A stretch of DNA of 64,000 nt, taken from NCBI GenBank assembly GCA_027488935.1, contig JAIYAP010000022.1, positions 124,001 to 188,000 of the forward strand, written 5' to 3'. Position 1 is the stretch's first letter, and every line of letters starts with the position of its first letter. The notes beneath the pieces are model-generated. The model was not told the origin of the DNA, searched no databases, and was given only the letters and a program-made list of their open reading frames with translations. Source of the DNA: Saprospiraceae bacterium. GTDB taxonomy: Bacteria > Bacteroidota > Bacteroidia > Chitinophagales > Saprospiraceae. Positions 46,226 to 54,870 of this stretch are shown here, piece by piece. The translations under genes were made by a program, and so were the position numbers.

Positions 46226-46798
46226 ATGAACGACGCTAATTTAACAGGAGCCTATTTTTTCAAGCGGCACGAAATGACCGCAGGCTTCCAATTTGAAGGC
46301 GATGGCACCTTTCAGTTTTTTTATACCTATGGCGCGGTAGACCGCAAGGCCACGGGCAGTTTCTGGATAGAAGGCAACACTTTAAAACTGAAGAGCGATA
46401 AACAGCCAGGCAAAGATTTTACGGTAACCCACCAGGCACAGCAAGGTACCGGATACACCGTACAGGTAATCAACAAAAACCCGGCGCTGGCTTGTAATGT
46501 GCTGTGCGTGTGTATCCACGGCGAGGGCCGCATGCAGGAATATACCGATAATTCGGGGAAAGCACACCTCGCAGTACCGCATTGCGACAAATTATACGTA
46601 CAACACGCGTTGTTCCCCGATGTACTTACGCTCATCAAGGACAGCGATAACGCCAATAATTACTTCGAATTGACGCTCAATTCCACCTTGTCGCAAGTGA
46701 GTTTTAAAGGCATTGATTTTACGATTGAAGAGGATCGGATCACCTGCTTGAGCAATTATTTTATGTTGCTGGAGGATATTGTGTTTTTGAAAGCTTAG
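46226..46798 (+). CDS. Hypothetical protein
   Basis: This 190-residue protein has no signal peptide or membrane segment. It opens with beta-rich sequence (MTAGFQFEGDGTFQFFYTYGAVDRKATGSFWIEG), and its cysteines at NVLCVCIHGEG and RITCLSNY stand out. I do not recognise a family. It starts with an ATG at 46226 after the divergent TRIC gene. Confidence 0.6.
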   Translation: MNDANLTGAYFFKRHEMTAGFQFEGDGTFQFFYTYGAVDRKATGSFWIEGNTLKLKSDKQPGKDFTVTHQAQQGTGYTVQVINKNPALACNVLCVCIHGEGRMQEYTDNSGKAHLAVPHCDKLYVQHALFPDVLTLIKDSDNANNYFELTLNSTLSQVSFKGIDFTIEEDRITCLSNYFMLLEDIVFLKA

Positions 46799-46919
46799 CA
46801 CTTTTTTGAGTTTCGGGAAAATTGTCCATCCCCATGCGCCGATCCTCCATTTTCCAGGGCTAAGCATCGCCGCACCTTTGCATTGTCAAAAAGATTATCT
46901 AACATCTAAAAAAAAGACA

Positions 46920-47453
46920 ATGACAAAGTTCAATGTTCCCACCCGTTCAGAGGTTTCTGAAAACAACCAGGCCATTTTCGATAATTTGAACAAAGCGATT
47001 GGTTTCGTTCCCAATTTGTATGCGGCTTTTGCTTATTCAGATACGGCTTTAGGCACCTATTTACAGTTCCAAAATGCCAAAACTACGCTTTCTAAAAAAG
47101 AAAAAGAGGCGGTAAACCTAGTGGTAAGCCAGGTAAATCAATGTCGTTATTGCCAATCTGCGCATACTGTGCTGGGCAAAATGAATGGCTTGACCGACGA
47201 ACAAGTTTTGGAAATCCGCCAGGGATCTGCCACTTTTGATCCTAAATTGGACGCCTTGGTAAAATTAGCCAAAGCAATCACAGAAGGCCGCGGCAATATT
47301 GCCGATGGAACCCTTCAAAACTTTTTTGACCAAGGTTACACCCAAGGCAGCCTGGTAGATGTTTTAATCGCGGTAGCCGACAAAATTATCATGAACTACT
47401 TGCACAACATCACATCCGTTCCGATTGACTTTCCGGTTGCTGCTGAATTGTAA
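46920..47453 (+). CDS. Carboxymuconolactone decarboxylase/AhpD-like protein
   Basis: This 177-residue protein of the AhpD-like alkylhydroperoxidase family has the redox motif C75-RY-C78-QSA-H82 (QCRYCQSAHTVLG). It probably acts in peroxide or thiol redox chemistry. The ATG at 46920 follows an A-rich stretch; the frame upstream has no support. A stable hairpin follows its stop. Confidence 0.88.
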   Translation: MTKFNVPTRSEVSENNQAIFDNLNKAIGFVPNLYAAFAYSDTALGTYLQFQNAKTTLSKKEKEAVNLVVSQVNQCRYCQSAHTVLGKMNGLTDEQVLEIRQGSATFDPKLDALVKLAKAITEGRGNIADGTLQNFFDQGYTQGSLVDVLIAVADKIIMNYLHNITSVPIDFPVAAEL

Positions 47454-47478
47454 ATCCGAACGCAACTATACTAATCGT

Positions 47479-47518
47479 CCCCGATTGTTCATGATTTCAA
47501 AATTTAGGACAATCGGGG
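47479..47518 (+). terminator. Hairpin after the AhpD-like gene
   Basis: CCCCGATTGT (47479-47488) pairs with ACAATCGGGG (47509-47518), a 10-bp stem, 25 bases past the stop at 47453. The tail CAATTTGTG is only weakly U-rich, so it may be a factor-assisted terminator or an RNA-stability element. Confidence 0.5.
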
Positions 47519-47551
47519 CAATTTGTGCTTAACAAACTGCAAACCTAAAAC

Positions 47552-47965
47552 ATGGAAAAGAAACGATTTCCGATTCCGCCCTTTACCCAGGAAACGGCGC
47601 TTCAAAAAGTGCAAGCCGCAGAAGATGCCTGGAATACCAAAGACCCCTTAAAAGTGAGTTTGGCATATACAGAAGACACGGAATGGCGCAACCGCAGCGA
47701 ATTTATCAACGGACGCGCGGAAGTAGTGGCCTTTTTGACCCGGAAGTGGGAGAAAGAACGTTCCTACAAACTCAAAAAAACATTGTGGGCTTTCCATGAA
47801 AACAGAATTGCGGTCCGGTTTGAATACGAATGGCAGGATGAGGGGGGTAACTGGTTCCGGAGCTACGGCAATGAAAACTGGGAGTTTGATGAAAACGGGT
47901 ACATGGAAAAACGTTTTGCGAGTATTAATGATGTGTCTATTCAAGCCACCGATCGGTATTTATAA
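47552..47965 (+). CDS. DUF1348 (nuclear transport factor 2-like) protein
   Basis: This 137-residue protein matches the DUF1348 family of the NTF2-like fold, recognisable by [38 protein letters not shown] and [18 protein letters not shown]. The family has no assigned reaction. An AraC-type regulator gene begins 7 bases after its stop on the same strand. Confidence 0.85.
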   Translation: MEKKRFPIPPFTQETALQKVQAAEDAWNTKDPLKVSLAYTEDTEWRNRSEFINGRAEVVAFLTRKWEKERSYKLKKTLWAFHENRIAVRFEYEWQDEGGNWFRSYGNENWEFDENGYMEKRFASINDVSIQATDRYL

Positions 47966-47972
47966 AGAAATT

Positions 47973-48857
47973 ATGCAAAACACTGCCGTTTATACCCTGG
48001 TTAATCCGCAAAACGGAAACCTGTCCTTAAAGTTGTTATCCTTTGAAGACAACCGGTACTTCGACCACCTGCAACGAAACAACTACTATTCCCTGATTTG
48101 GGTTACGGAAGGGGACGGACAGGCAAAAGCCGATTTTGCAACATATGATATCGTGCCCAACACCTTGTTTGCCTTTTCGCCTTATCAACCGTTTATGTTG
48201 TATTCAGACAATTTAAAGGGAATTGCCCTGCATTTTCATCCCGATTTTTTCTGTATCCACAAACATCACAACGAAGTGGCGTGTAATGGAGTTTTGTTCA
48301 ACAACATTTATCAACCGCCTTTTGTGCATATTGATGCGGATTCCGAGGCCACCTTTAATATGGTGTTGACGCAAATGAAAGCAGAAATGCACCAAAACGC
48401 TTTGGCGCAATATGAGTTGCTGATCTCTTATTTAAAAATTTTCCTGATTACGGCATCCCGGTTAAAAACCCGACAGCAACAGGATGTCGTAGTCGAGGCA
48501 TCTTCCGATCAGAAAGAACCTTTCATTTTGCAAAACCTGAAGGACGCCATCGAACAGCATTTCAAAACCAAGCATTCCGCCAGCGATTATGCCAATGCAT
48601 TAAATATTTCGACAAAAGCGCTCGCTAAAATTACGAAAGCGCATTTCAATAAAACCCTCACCGACCTGATTGCCGAGCGCATTATCATAGAGGCCAAACG
48701 CGAACTGTACTTGACCAACAAAACGGTAAAGGAAATTGCATATGAACTGGGTTATGAGGACGAATATTACTTCAGCCGCTTCTTTAAAACCAATGCAGAT
48801 GTTTCGCCACAAATTTATCGCGCCTCCGTTGGGTTCGGGCGTGGGGCGATGGCTTAA
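47973..48857 (+). CDS. AraC family transcriptional regulator
   Basis: This 294-residue regulator has an N-terminal cupin-like sensing domain (about 1-150) and a C-terminal AraC helix-turn-helix pair (about 185-290: SASDYANALNISTKALAKITKAHF, then KEIAYELGYEDEYYFSRFFKT). I start it at 47973; a frame open from 47796 runs out of register through the DUF1348 gene and is not real. It may control the DUF1348 gene. Confidence 0.9.
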   Translation: MQNTAVYTLVNPQNGNLSLKLLSFEDNRYFDHLQRNNYYSLIWVTEGDGQAKADFATYDIVPNTLFAFSPYQPFMLYSDNLKGIALHFHPDFFCIHKHHNEVACNGVLFNNIYQPPFVHIDADSEATFNMVLTQMKAEMHQNALAQYELLISYLKIFLITASRLKTRQQQDVVVEASSDQKEPFILQNLKDAIEQHFKTKHSASDYANALNISTKALAKITKAHFNKTLTDLIAERIIIEAKRELYLTNKTVKEIAYELGYEDEYYFSRFFKTNADVSPQIYRASVGFGRGAMA

Positions 48858-48879
48858 GGTTTACTTTTATAAATAAAAA

Positions 48880-48901
48880 AAGGAACAAGCGGATGCTTGT
48901 C
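48880..48901 (-). terminator. Hairpin between the AraC and lipoprotein genes
   Basis: ACAAGC and GCTTGT (48885-48900) form a short stem. On the minus strand it is followed by a long T run (48872-48882), so it could terminate the minus-strand lipoprotein gene, although the distance from its stop is about 160 bases. Confidence 0.4.
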
Positions 48902-49061
48902 CCTCCCATATACCCTAAGACTTATCTTCCTATCAAGCAGTAGGGCTGGAAAAAAATGTCAGATGTAAATGCCCAATAATAATAGGCAGAATATGCTATG
49001 CGTGAACAAAAGTAATACTAAAAAATTTAAATTCCAACTTTTTAACCTTTGATCTTGTGCA

Positions 49062-49490
49062 TTAAATTTTCGTAAATTTTAGCACATCTGTACCACCATT
49101 GCCGCCGCTTACATGTTCGAAGTGCATGGCGGTATCGGTCATGGATATAATCAGCCAATCTTCTGCAATCTCTGACAATGCGCTGGGTACGTTGCCCGAA
49201 AAGGCAATCACAAATTTGTTTTTGCTGTCGTCAGAACCGGTTGTCCAGGTACCCAGCCAGGTTTGGTTGCCGTTTTTAACAATCAAAACGCCATTGGTGG
49301 TAAAGTCAAACGTGTAGTTGGAGTAATCAGTTGTAGCTTCCTGTTTATCGAAAAAATAGGAAACTTTCCATAAGCCACTGGCTGGCGTTTGGGGGTTGTT
49401 GGGTTGCGGATCGTCGTTGCTTTTGGTGCAGGAAACGAAACTTAAAGCGGTGGCAAAAATGCCGAATAGGAAAAGCGCACGGATGTTCAT
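49062..49490 (-). CDS. Small lipoprotein, lipocalin-like
   Basis: This 142-residue protein has a lipoprotein signal (ALSFVSC, Cys about residue 20), a short linker rich in Asn, Pro and Asp, and a beta-rich body (GLWKVSYFFDKQEATTDYSNYTFDF ...) of lipocalin-like appearance. The ATG at 49490 starts the signal; a longer upstream frame is unlikely. Confidence 0.65.
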   Translation of the reverse strand: MNIRALFLFGIFATALSFVSCTKSNDDPQPNNPQTPASGLWKVSYFFDKQEATTDYSNYTFDFTTNGVLIVKNGNQTWLGTWTTGSDDSKNKFVIAFSGNVPSALSEIAEDWLIISMTDTAMHFEHVSGGNGGTDVLKFTKI

Positions 49491-49627
49491 AATGTGTTTG
49501 TTTTTGTGTGAATTGATTATTGTTGATGCAAAACACGGTGGAAATGTCTTGTAATACAATTGTTTTGAACCGAAACGGCCGATTATGGGGCTAAAACCGG
49601 CAATCACAGCAACTGATACAAAATCCT

Positions 49628-49635
49628 TACTTTTG
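49628..49635 (+). promoter_or_regulatory. Bacteroidota -7 box for the first TetR gene
   Basis: TACTTTTG matches TAnnTTTG, 36 bases before the ATG at 49672. Confidence 0.4.
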
Positions 49636-49671
49636 CACCGGGTGCTTTTCATCCCTCAAATCCGGGAATTG

Positions 49672-50304
49672 ATGTCGACGACCAAAGAAAAAATACGGGC
49701 TGCGGCGGTGCGCTGTTTCAACCGCGATGGACTGGCCAACGTGCGCCTGCAACATATTGCCGACGAAGCCGCTTACATGAGCGTGGGGAACATGGCCTAC
49801 CATTATCGCACCAAGGAACACATCGTGCGGGCCATTTGGGAGGAACTCGTTGCCAAACAAAAAACACTGCTTGCCGAATACCGCGTGGTGCCTTTGTTTG
49901 AAGATATCGAGCGCCAGATTCGCAGCACCTTTCAACTACAACAGGAGTACCTCTTTTTTTACCTCGATACCCTCGAAATCCTGCGCGCCTACCCGGATAT
50001 TGCCGAGGCACACCGACAACATATACAATGGCAGGTAATGCAAGTGGAGGGCATGTTGCGCTTTAATATTTCGAGAGGCGTGTTTGTGGCCGAAAAAATG
50101 GAAGGACAACTTACACACCTCGCCCAGCATTATTGGATGAGCGGCGATACCTGGTTGTACCGGCAAAAACTACTGGATGCCCCGCTACAGGATGCCGAAA
50201 ATTTCAGGGACACCCTGTGGCATATTTTGCTGCCCTATTGCACAGAAATGGGTTTGCTCGAATTTTCTCAATTAAATGCTTTGATTTTAGGAAATTATTT
50301 CTAA
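49672..50304 (+). CDS. TetR family regulator A
   Basis: This 210-residue TetR-type regulator has the N-terminal DNA-binding helices KEKIRAAAVRCFNRDGLANVRLQHIADEA...GNMAYHYRTKEHIVRAI, followed by an all-helical ligand domain. It closely resembles the second TetR gene 0.4 kb downstream over the DNA-binding part and in its overall order. I use the ATG at 49672. A 119-residue unknown lies between the two. Confidence 0.85.
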   Translation: MSTTKEKIRAAAVRCFNRDGLANVRLQHIADEAAYMSVGNMAYHYRTKEHIVRAIWEELVAKQKTLLAEYRVVPLFEDIERQIRSTFQLQQEYLFFYLDTLEILRAYPDIAEAHRQHIQWQVMQVEGMLRFNISRGVFVAEKMEGQLTHLAQHYWMSGDTWLYRQKLLDAPLQDAENFRDTLWHILLPYCTEMGLLEFSQLNALILGNYF

Positions 50305-50326
50305 ATTTGAGGCTAAATTTGTAAGC

Positions 50327-50686
50327 ATGCTTCCAAACTTCAATCTCGACGCCCAGCTGTATCAGCGGGTATTGCAAGGCCTCAATAGCCTGCATTTCAC
50401 CGATCATGTCGGTGCAGGTTGTGATTTGGATTTTATTAAAGCCGACTATTGGTTGGCCGATTCGGCGGTAATTGATCGCCTGGTATTGCGAAAAGGCGCT
50501 TGGGACATCAATTTACTGTTTGCACACCACACTACACCACTCCGTTTTTTGAGCCGCCGCATTGCCACCCATTCCTGCCCCAAACGGGCCGCTATGATGG
50601 CTGGATTTATGCGGCGCCTGGCAGCCAAAGACCAGCGTGGCACCTTGCGTCTTTCGTTGGAACACCTTGATTTTAACTGCAATTAA
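50327..50686 (+). CDS. Hypothetical protein between two TetR genes
   Basis: This 119-residue protein has no recognised domain, signal or membrane segment. It contains a basic tract (LSRRIATHSCPKRAAMMAGFMRRLAAKDQR) and a short acidic N-terminal half. It begins 22 bases after TetR A and ends 30 bases before TetR B, so all three probably form one unit. It may act with either regulator. Confidence 0.5.
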   Translation: MLPNFNLDAQLYQRVLQGLNSLHFTDHVGAGCDLDFIKADYWLADSAVIDRLVLRKGAWDINLLFAHHTTPLRFLSRRIATHSCPKRAAMMAGFMRRLAAKDQRGTLRLSLEHLDFNCN

Positions 50687-50716
50687 GCAGCACACTTCGC
50701 CTCTGTCGCTTTTATA

Positions 50717-51352
50717 ATGGCTATCGCAACTAAATTAAAAATATTAGAGTCCTCCATTCGGCTGTTCAACGAGAACGGTTTGGCCAATGTGCGGCTGCAA
50801 CAAATTGCCGACGAAACGGGCATTAGTGTGGGAAACCTCGCTTACCACTTTAAAAACAAAGACGCCATCGTGTCTTTTGTGTATGAATCCCTCTTTGACG
50901 AACTCGGCGCTATTTTGTCGGGCTACATGGGCAATCCGGATTTTACCGACTTCGACCAGCAGATTGGACAGTATTTTTCCTTTTTCCATAAGTATCATTT
51001 TTACCTGATTGACCTGTTTGAGATCGACCGTTCTTTCCCGGAAATCCGCACACAATGGCGCAATCATGTGACCAAAATGCACCTTCAGATCCGCAGCCGC
51101 ATCGATTTTTACCAACAAAAAGGGCTTGTGGTAACCGAGCCACATGAAGGCATCTTTGATTTGCTGACCAACAATTTGTGGATGAGCATTGTGTTCTGGA
51201 TCCCACAACAAGTTTTGAAGGGCCAAATGGTCGCACCACACTACTTTAAGGAAGCCGTGTGGAGTCAGTTACTTCCTTACCTTACGCCGAAAGGCCTGGA
51301 CGCCTATTTTACCTTGATCCATCCGATTTTAAGGGATTTGGATAACAACTAA
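50717..51352 (+). CDS. TetR family regulator B
   Basis: This 211-residue TetR regulator shows the helix-turn-helix region LKILESSIRLFNENGLANVRLQQIADETGISVGNLAYHFKNKDAIV and an all-helical ligand domain. The phrase GLANVRLQ-IADE is shared word for word with TetR A, so the two are paralogues. It lies 245 bases upstream of the hydrogenase genes in the same direction. Control of hydrogenase expression is possible but not supported by a recognised operator. Confidence 0.88.
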   Translation: MAIATKLKILESSIRLFNENGLANVRLQQIADETGISVGNLAYHFKNKDAIVSFVYESLFDELGAILSGYMGNPDFTDFDQQIGQYFSFFHKYHFYLIDLFEIDRSFPEIRTQWRNHVTKMHLQIRSRIDFYQQKGLVVTEPHEGIFDLLTNNLWMSIVFWIPQQVLKGQMVAPHYFKEAVWSQLLPYLTPKGLDAYFTLIHPILRDLDNN

Positions 51353-51400
51353 TTTACATTTTTAACAAGATGTATACCTAATTATTGGGTGCTTTCCGAG

Positions 51401-51410
51401 CGCCCGGGCG
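51401..51410. promoter_or_regulatory. Palindrome CGCCCGGGCG upstream of hupS
   Basis: A perfect 10-bp palindrome stands in an otherwise AT-rich region between the TetR gene and hupS. It could be a protein-binding operator or an unusual terminator stem without a T run. The role is unknown. Confidence 0.25.
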
Positions 51411-51504
51411 ATGCCATATCCTCCAATTTTAATAAGACTTTGTCCAAATAGAAAAAAAATTCTAATTTTTTTTAGAAAATATTTTCCAGACTCAAAACTA
51501 TCTT

Positions 51505-51512
51505 TATGTTTG
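51505..51512 (+). promoter_or_regulatory. Candidate -7 box for hupSL
   Basis: TATGTTTG matches TAnnTTTG and would give a leader of about 80 bases before the hupS ATG at 51598. A near-match TATCTTTA overlaps just upstream. No -33 TTTG is clear. Confidence 0.35.
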
Positions 51513-51597
51513 TGCATCCAACGGTTTTGGCAATTCTTTTTTACAGGCATTGAGCAACACCAATTTTTATTTGGTTTTTAAAACACACCTTTTCACT

Positions 51598-52578
51598 ATG
51601 GCTAATGTACTCTGGTTACAGGGCGGCGCCTGCAGCGGAAATACCATGTCGTTCCTCAATGCGGAGGAACCTACTGTGGTTGAGCTGATCACCGATTTTG
51701 GCGTTAACATTCTGTGGCACCCCTCAATTGGACTGGAAATTGGCGAGCAGGTTACCGATCTGCTCAACGACATCGTAAAAGGGAAGGTCCAAATGGACAT
51801 TCTCGTGTACGAAGGTTCCATCATCCAAGGCCCCAACAACACCGGCACGATGAACTATTTTTGTGAACGTCCGATGATGGACTGGATCAAAGAACTTTCG
51901 GCCGTAGCAGGCTTTGTAGTGGCCATTGGCGACTGCGCTACCTGGGGCGGTATTCCTGCGGTACCACCCAATCCGAGTGAAAGTACCGGTGTACAATTCC
52001 ATAAAGATAAAAAAGGCGGTTTCCTCAGTGCCAACTACACCTCAAAAGGTGGCTTGCCCGTAATTAACATTCCGGGTTGCCCTGCGCATCCAGACTGGAT
52101 TTCCCAGATCCTGGTGGCGATTGCTACCGGCCGGGTAGGCGATGTTTTGTTAGACGAATTCCACCGCCCAAAAACATTCTTCACCGATTTCGTTCAAACC
52201 GGCTGCCCAAATGCCATCAGTTTTGCCGAAAAAGTAGACGGCGGCTTCGGCAAACGCGGCGGTTGCCTGTTTTATGAAGTAGGTTGCCGCGGACCAATGA
52301 CCCGCGCTAGTTGTAACCGCATTTTGTGGAACCGCCAGTCTTCAAAAACCCGCGCCAACCACCCTTGCCTGGGTTGCACCGAACCGGGCTTCCCACACCA
52401 TGATCTCGTGAAAGGAAGTGTGTTCAAAACCCTCACTTACTTAGGTTTCCTGCCACAAGACGTGCCTACCGGCAACACCCGCCTCGGCTACTACATGCGC
52501 GCAGGCTTCGAAAAAGTACTCGGCAAAACCGAAAGCATCCTCGGCGCCAACAAAGAGCACTTCGAGACATCCAAATAA
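51598..52578 (+). CDS. hupS: [NiFe]-hydrogenase small subunit, group 2a type
   Basis: This 326-residue subunit carries the iron-sulfur clusters that take electrons from the H2-splitting subunit. It has no Tat signal, so it is cytoplasmic. The opening ANVLWLQGGACSGNTMSFLN closely matches cyanobacterial HupS and the Huc type. C12 is present but the second Cys of the usual CxxC is replaced (CSGN). Other ligands are C113 (GDCATWGG), C161 (PGCPAHPDW), H189 and C203, C223, C230, C239, C257 and C260. The ATG at 51598 gives the family N-terminus. It is followed 33 bases later by hupL. Group assignment is by sequence memory and should be checked by phylogeny. Confidence 0.92.
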   Translation: MANVLWLQGGACSGNTMSFLNAEEPTVVELITDFGVNILWHPSIGLEIGEQVTDLLNDIVKGKVQMDILVYEGSIIQGPNNTGTMNYFCERPMMDWIKELSAVAGFVVAIGDCATWGGIPAVPPNPSESTGVQFHKDKKGGFLSANYTSKGGLPVINIPGCPAHPDWISQILVAIATGRVGDVLLDEFHRPKTFFTDFVQTGCPNAISFAEKVDGGFGKRGGCLFYEVGCRGPMTRASCNRILWNRQSSKTRANHPCLGCTEPGFPHHDLVKGSVFKTLTYLGFLPQDVPTGNTRLGYYMRAGFEKVLGKTESILGANKEHFETSK

Positions 52579-52611
52579 TTATTGAAACGCTAAAAATAAA
52601 GCTGCACACCA

Positions 52612-54207
52612 ATGGCTGCAACATTTAAAGAACTCAATATATCGCCTGTCGGAAGGGTAGAAGGCGACCTGGACGTAAAAGTCTATATGGAAAATGGCGT
52701 CGTTACCCGCGCCCACACGCAAGCCGCGATGTTCCGCGGTTTCGAACAAATCATGGCGGGCAAAGATCCGCAATCGGGCCTGATCGTAACACCGCGTATT
52801 TGTGGTATTTGCGGCGGTTCCCACTTGTACTGCGCATCTTCGGCGCTGGACACTGCCTGGAAAACCAATTTGTCGCCCAACGCCTTGTTGTTGCGCGCCA
52901 TCGGCCAGGCTACCGAAACCATTCAAAGTATCCCGCGTTGGTTTTATGCCATTTTCGCTACGGATATGGCCAATAAAAAGTTTGCCAACAAACCTTTGTA
53001 TGAAGAAGTGGTAAAACGCTTTGCGGCCTATGTCGGCACCTCCTTCCAACGCGGTGTATCGGCTTCCGGTCGTCCCGTGGAAGTGTATGCCATCTTTGGT
53101 GGTCAATGGCCGCACTCGTCTTACATGGTTCCGGGCGGCGTGATGTGTGCGCCTACCTTGAAAGACGTTACCCGCGCACATGCGATCATGAACCATTTTA
53201 AAAACGACTGGCTCGAATCGATTTGGTTGGGTTGTTCCATTGAGCGCTACCTGCGCATCAAATCCTGGGACGATATGCTGGCCTGGGTGGAGGAAAACGA
53301 ATCACAGCGCAACAGCGACCTGGGTTTGTTTATCCGTGCCGGTTTGGAATTTGGGTTGGACAAATTTGGTCAGGGCGTAGGTAAGTTCCTCGCGTATGGC
53401 ACTTACCTGCATAAAGACCGCTACAACACGCCTACGATTGAAGGCCGTAATCAGGCGCTCATTTCAGCCAGTGGTTTCTTTGATGGTACCAACTACCACG
53501 CTTTCAACCACTTAGAGGTAATGGAGCACGTGAAGCACTCCTGGTATCAGGACGTAAACGCCGCGCACCCCTGGAAAGAGCCGCTGCCCACGCCGTTGCC
53601 ATCGCAAAACCTGAATAATTCCAATTTCAACGAAAAATACAGCTGGTCCAAAGCGCCACGCTACATGGGTTACGCAGCAGAGGCGGGTCCGTTGTCGCGC
53701 GTGATCATGAATGCCAACCCAGCCAACCTGGATCACCAAATTCAGGATCCGTTGTTTGGCGATATTATGGCCAAAATGGGCCCAAGCGTGTTCACGCGTA
53801 CCCTCGCGCGGGTGCATGAGGCGCCGCGTTTGTACGAATTCATCAATACCTGGTTGAGCCAAATCAACCTGGATGGCGAATTCTATATCAAACCAAAAGA
53901 ACAGGACGGCGAAGGCTTTGGCGCAACCGAAGCAGCCCGTGGCGCTTTGGCACACTGGATTCAAATTGAAAATGGTGTGATCAAAAACTACCAGGTGGTT
54001 GCACCAACTACCTGGAACGTTGGTCCAAACGATGATAGCGGCAATTCTGGCCCGATCGAAGCGGCTTTGGAAGGCACTGAAATCGAAGATCCACACGATC
54101 CAGTAGAAGTGGGCATGGTGGCGCGTTCGTTCGACTCTTGCCTCGTGTGTACGGTACACGCGCACGACGGCAAAACCGGCGAACAATTGGCTAAATTTAA
54201 ATTGTAA
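52612..54207 (+). CDS. hupL: [NiFe]-hydrogenase large subunit, group 2a type
   Basis: This 531-residue subunit holds the Ni-Fe centre that oxidises H2. The N-terminal nickel motif is R62-ICGIC (C64, C67), and the C-terminal one is D508-S-C510-LVC513-TVH516. Cleavage after H516 would remove a 15-residue tail (AHDGKT...). It shows DSC where many relatives have DPC. The protein lies in operon with hupS and is followed by a specific maturation protease gene. Confidence 0.94.
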   Translation: MAATFKELNISPVGRVEGDLDVKVYMENGVVTRAHTQAAMFRGFEQIMAGKDPQSGLIVTPRICGICGGSHLYCASSALDTAWKTNLSPNALLLRAIGQATETIQSIPRWFYAIFATDMANKKFANKPLYEEVVKRFAAYVGTSFQRGVSASGRPVEVYAIFGGQWPHSSYMVPGGVMCAPTLKDVTRAHAIMNHFKNDWLESIWLGCSIERYLRIKSWDDMLAWVEENESQRNSDLGLFIRAGLEFGLDKFGQGVGKFLAYGTYLHKDRYNTPTIEGRNQALISASGFFDGTNYHAFNHLEVMEHVKHSWYQDVNAAHPWKEPLPTPLPSQNLNNSNFNEKYSWSKAPRYMGYAAEAGPLSRVIMNANPANLDHQIQDPLFGDIMAKMGPSVFTRTLARVHEAPRLYEFINTWLSQINLDGEFYIKPKEQDGEGFGATEAARGALAHWIQIENGVIKNYQVVAPTTWNVGPNDDSGNSGPIEAALEGTEIEDPHDPVEVGMVARSFDSCLVCTVHAHDGKTGEQLAKFKL

Positions 54208-54270
54208 ACCATTGTATTTACGGTTGCTGCTGCTTTTTCAAGTTTCAACCTGAAATCATTCATTTTATGG

Positions 54271-54298
54271 CATCCGCAGGACCGTTGTCTTGCGGATG
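54271..54298 (+). terminator. Hairpin between hupL and the maturation protease gene
   Basis: CATCCGCAGGAC pairs with GTCTTGCGGATG around a CGTT loop (12-bp stem, one wobble). The tail TCTTGTTCTATA is only partly U-rich, so it may be a leaky terminator or RNA-stability element that keeps structural-subunit mRNA more abundant than the downstream genes. Confidence 0.55.
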
Positions 54299-54317
54299 TC
54301 TTGTTCTATAACAGCGC

Positions 54318-54794
54318 ATGATCAGAACAGCAATAATGGGGTTTGGGAATCCGGTGCGCAGCGACGACGCGGTGGGCATTTATGTGATCGAACTGTTAAA
54401 AGCCCGCTTGGGCGCGCGTGAAGACCTTACCATCCTCGATATGGGTACCTCAGCCTTTGAAGTGCTTTTTCAACTCAAAGGCCATCAACGCATTATCGTC
54501 GTCGATGCCGTGATTAATACTGGCGAACCCGTGGGCTCCATTTACAAAGTACCCGCCGAGGAGATCATGCGCGCCCCGCAAGAAGATCCTTTGGTATTTT
54601 TGCACGGATTGAAATGGGACCAGGCGCTTTCTTACGCCAAAAAAATCATGCAAGCCGATTACCCCAGCGACATCCAGGCCTATTTGATTGCTGTGGATAA
54701 CACCCGCATTGAAATACAAATGAGCCCGGAGGCGGTGGCGGCGGCGGAGCGGGTGGCAGGGTATATTAGTGAACTAGTGATGAGTGAGGAGTGA
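54318..54794 (+). CDS. Hydrogenase maturation protease (HupD/HycI family)
   Basis: This 158-residue endopeptidase removes the C-terminal tail of HupL after nickel insertion. It opens with IMGFGNPVRSDDAVGIYVIELL, including the conserved metal-linked acid (D16 or D17), followed by IIVVDAV (Asp near 61) and LHGLKWDQ with the third ligand (H near 95). The last codons, VMSEE and stop, are encoded inside a GAGTGATG-type repeat, so the repeat defines the end of this protein. Confidence 0.9.
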   Translation: MIRTAIMGFGNPVRSDDAVGIYVIELLKARLGAREDLTILDMGTSAFEVLFQLKGHQRIIVVDAVINTGEPVGSIYKVPAEEIMRAPQEDPLVFLHGLKWDQALSYAKKIMQADYPSDIQAYLIAVDNTRIEIQMSPEAVAAAERVAGYISELVMSEE

Positions 54795-54870
54795 GGAGTG
54801 ATGAGTGAGGAGTGATGAGTGAGGAGTGATGAGTGAGGAGGAGTGATGAGTGAGGAGTGATGAGTGATGA
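54775..54870 (+). repeat. Tandem GAGTGATG-type repeat at the protease 3' end
   Basis: Imperfect tandem units of GTGATGAGTGAGGAGTGA-like sequence run from the last codons of the protease gene into the gap. The first 33 bases (54775-54807) are repeated exactly as an inverted copy at 55149-55181. The shortest unit is a mix of GAGTGAG and GAGTGATG. Confidence 0.9.

Noticed and set aside
47796-47972. N-terminal extension of the AraC regulator
   Set aside because: The extension runs out of frame through the DUF1348 coding region. The internal ATG at 47973 matches the normal start of the domain.
50327-50686. The 119-residue protein as a toxin or antitoxin partner of the TetR proteins
   Set aside because: Size and position are suggestive, but no toxin motif, overlap or antitoxin pairing is visible.
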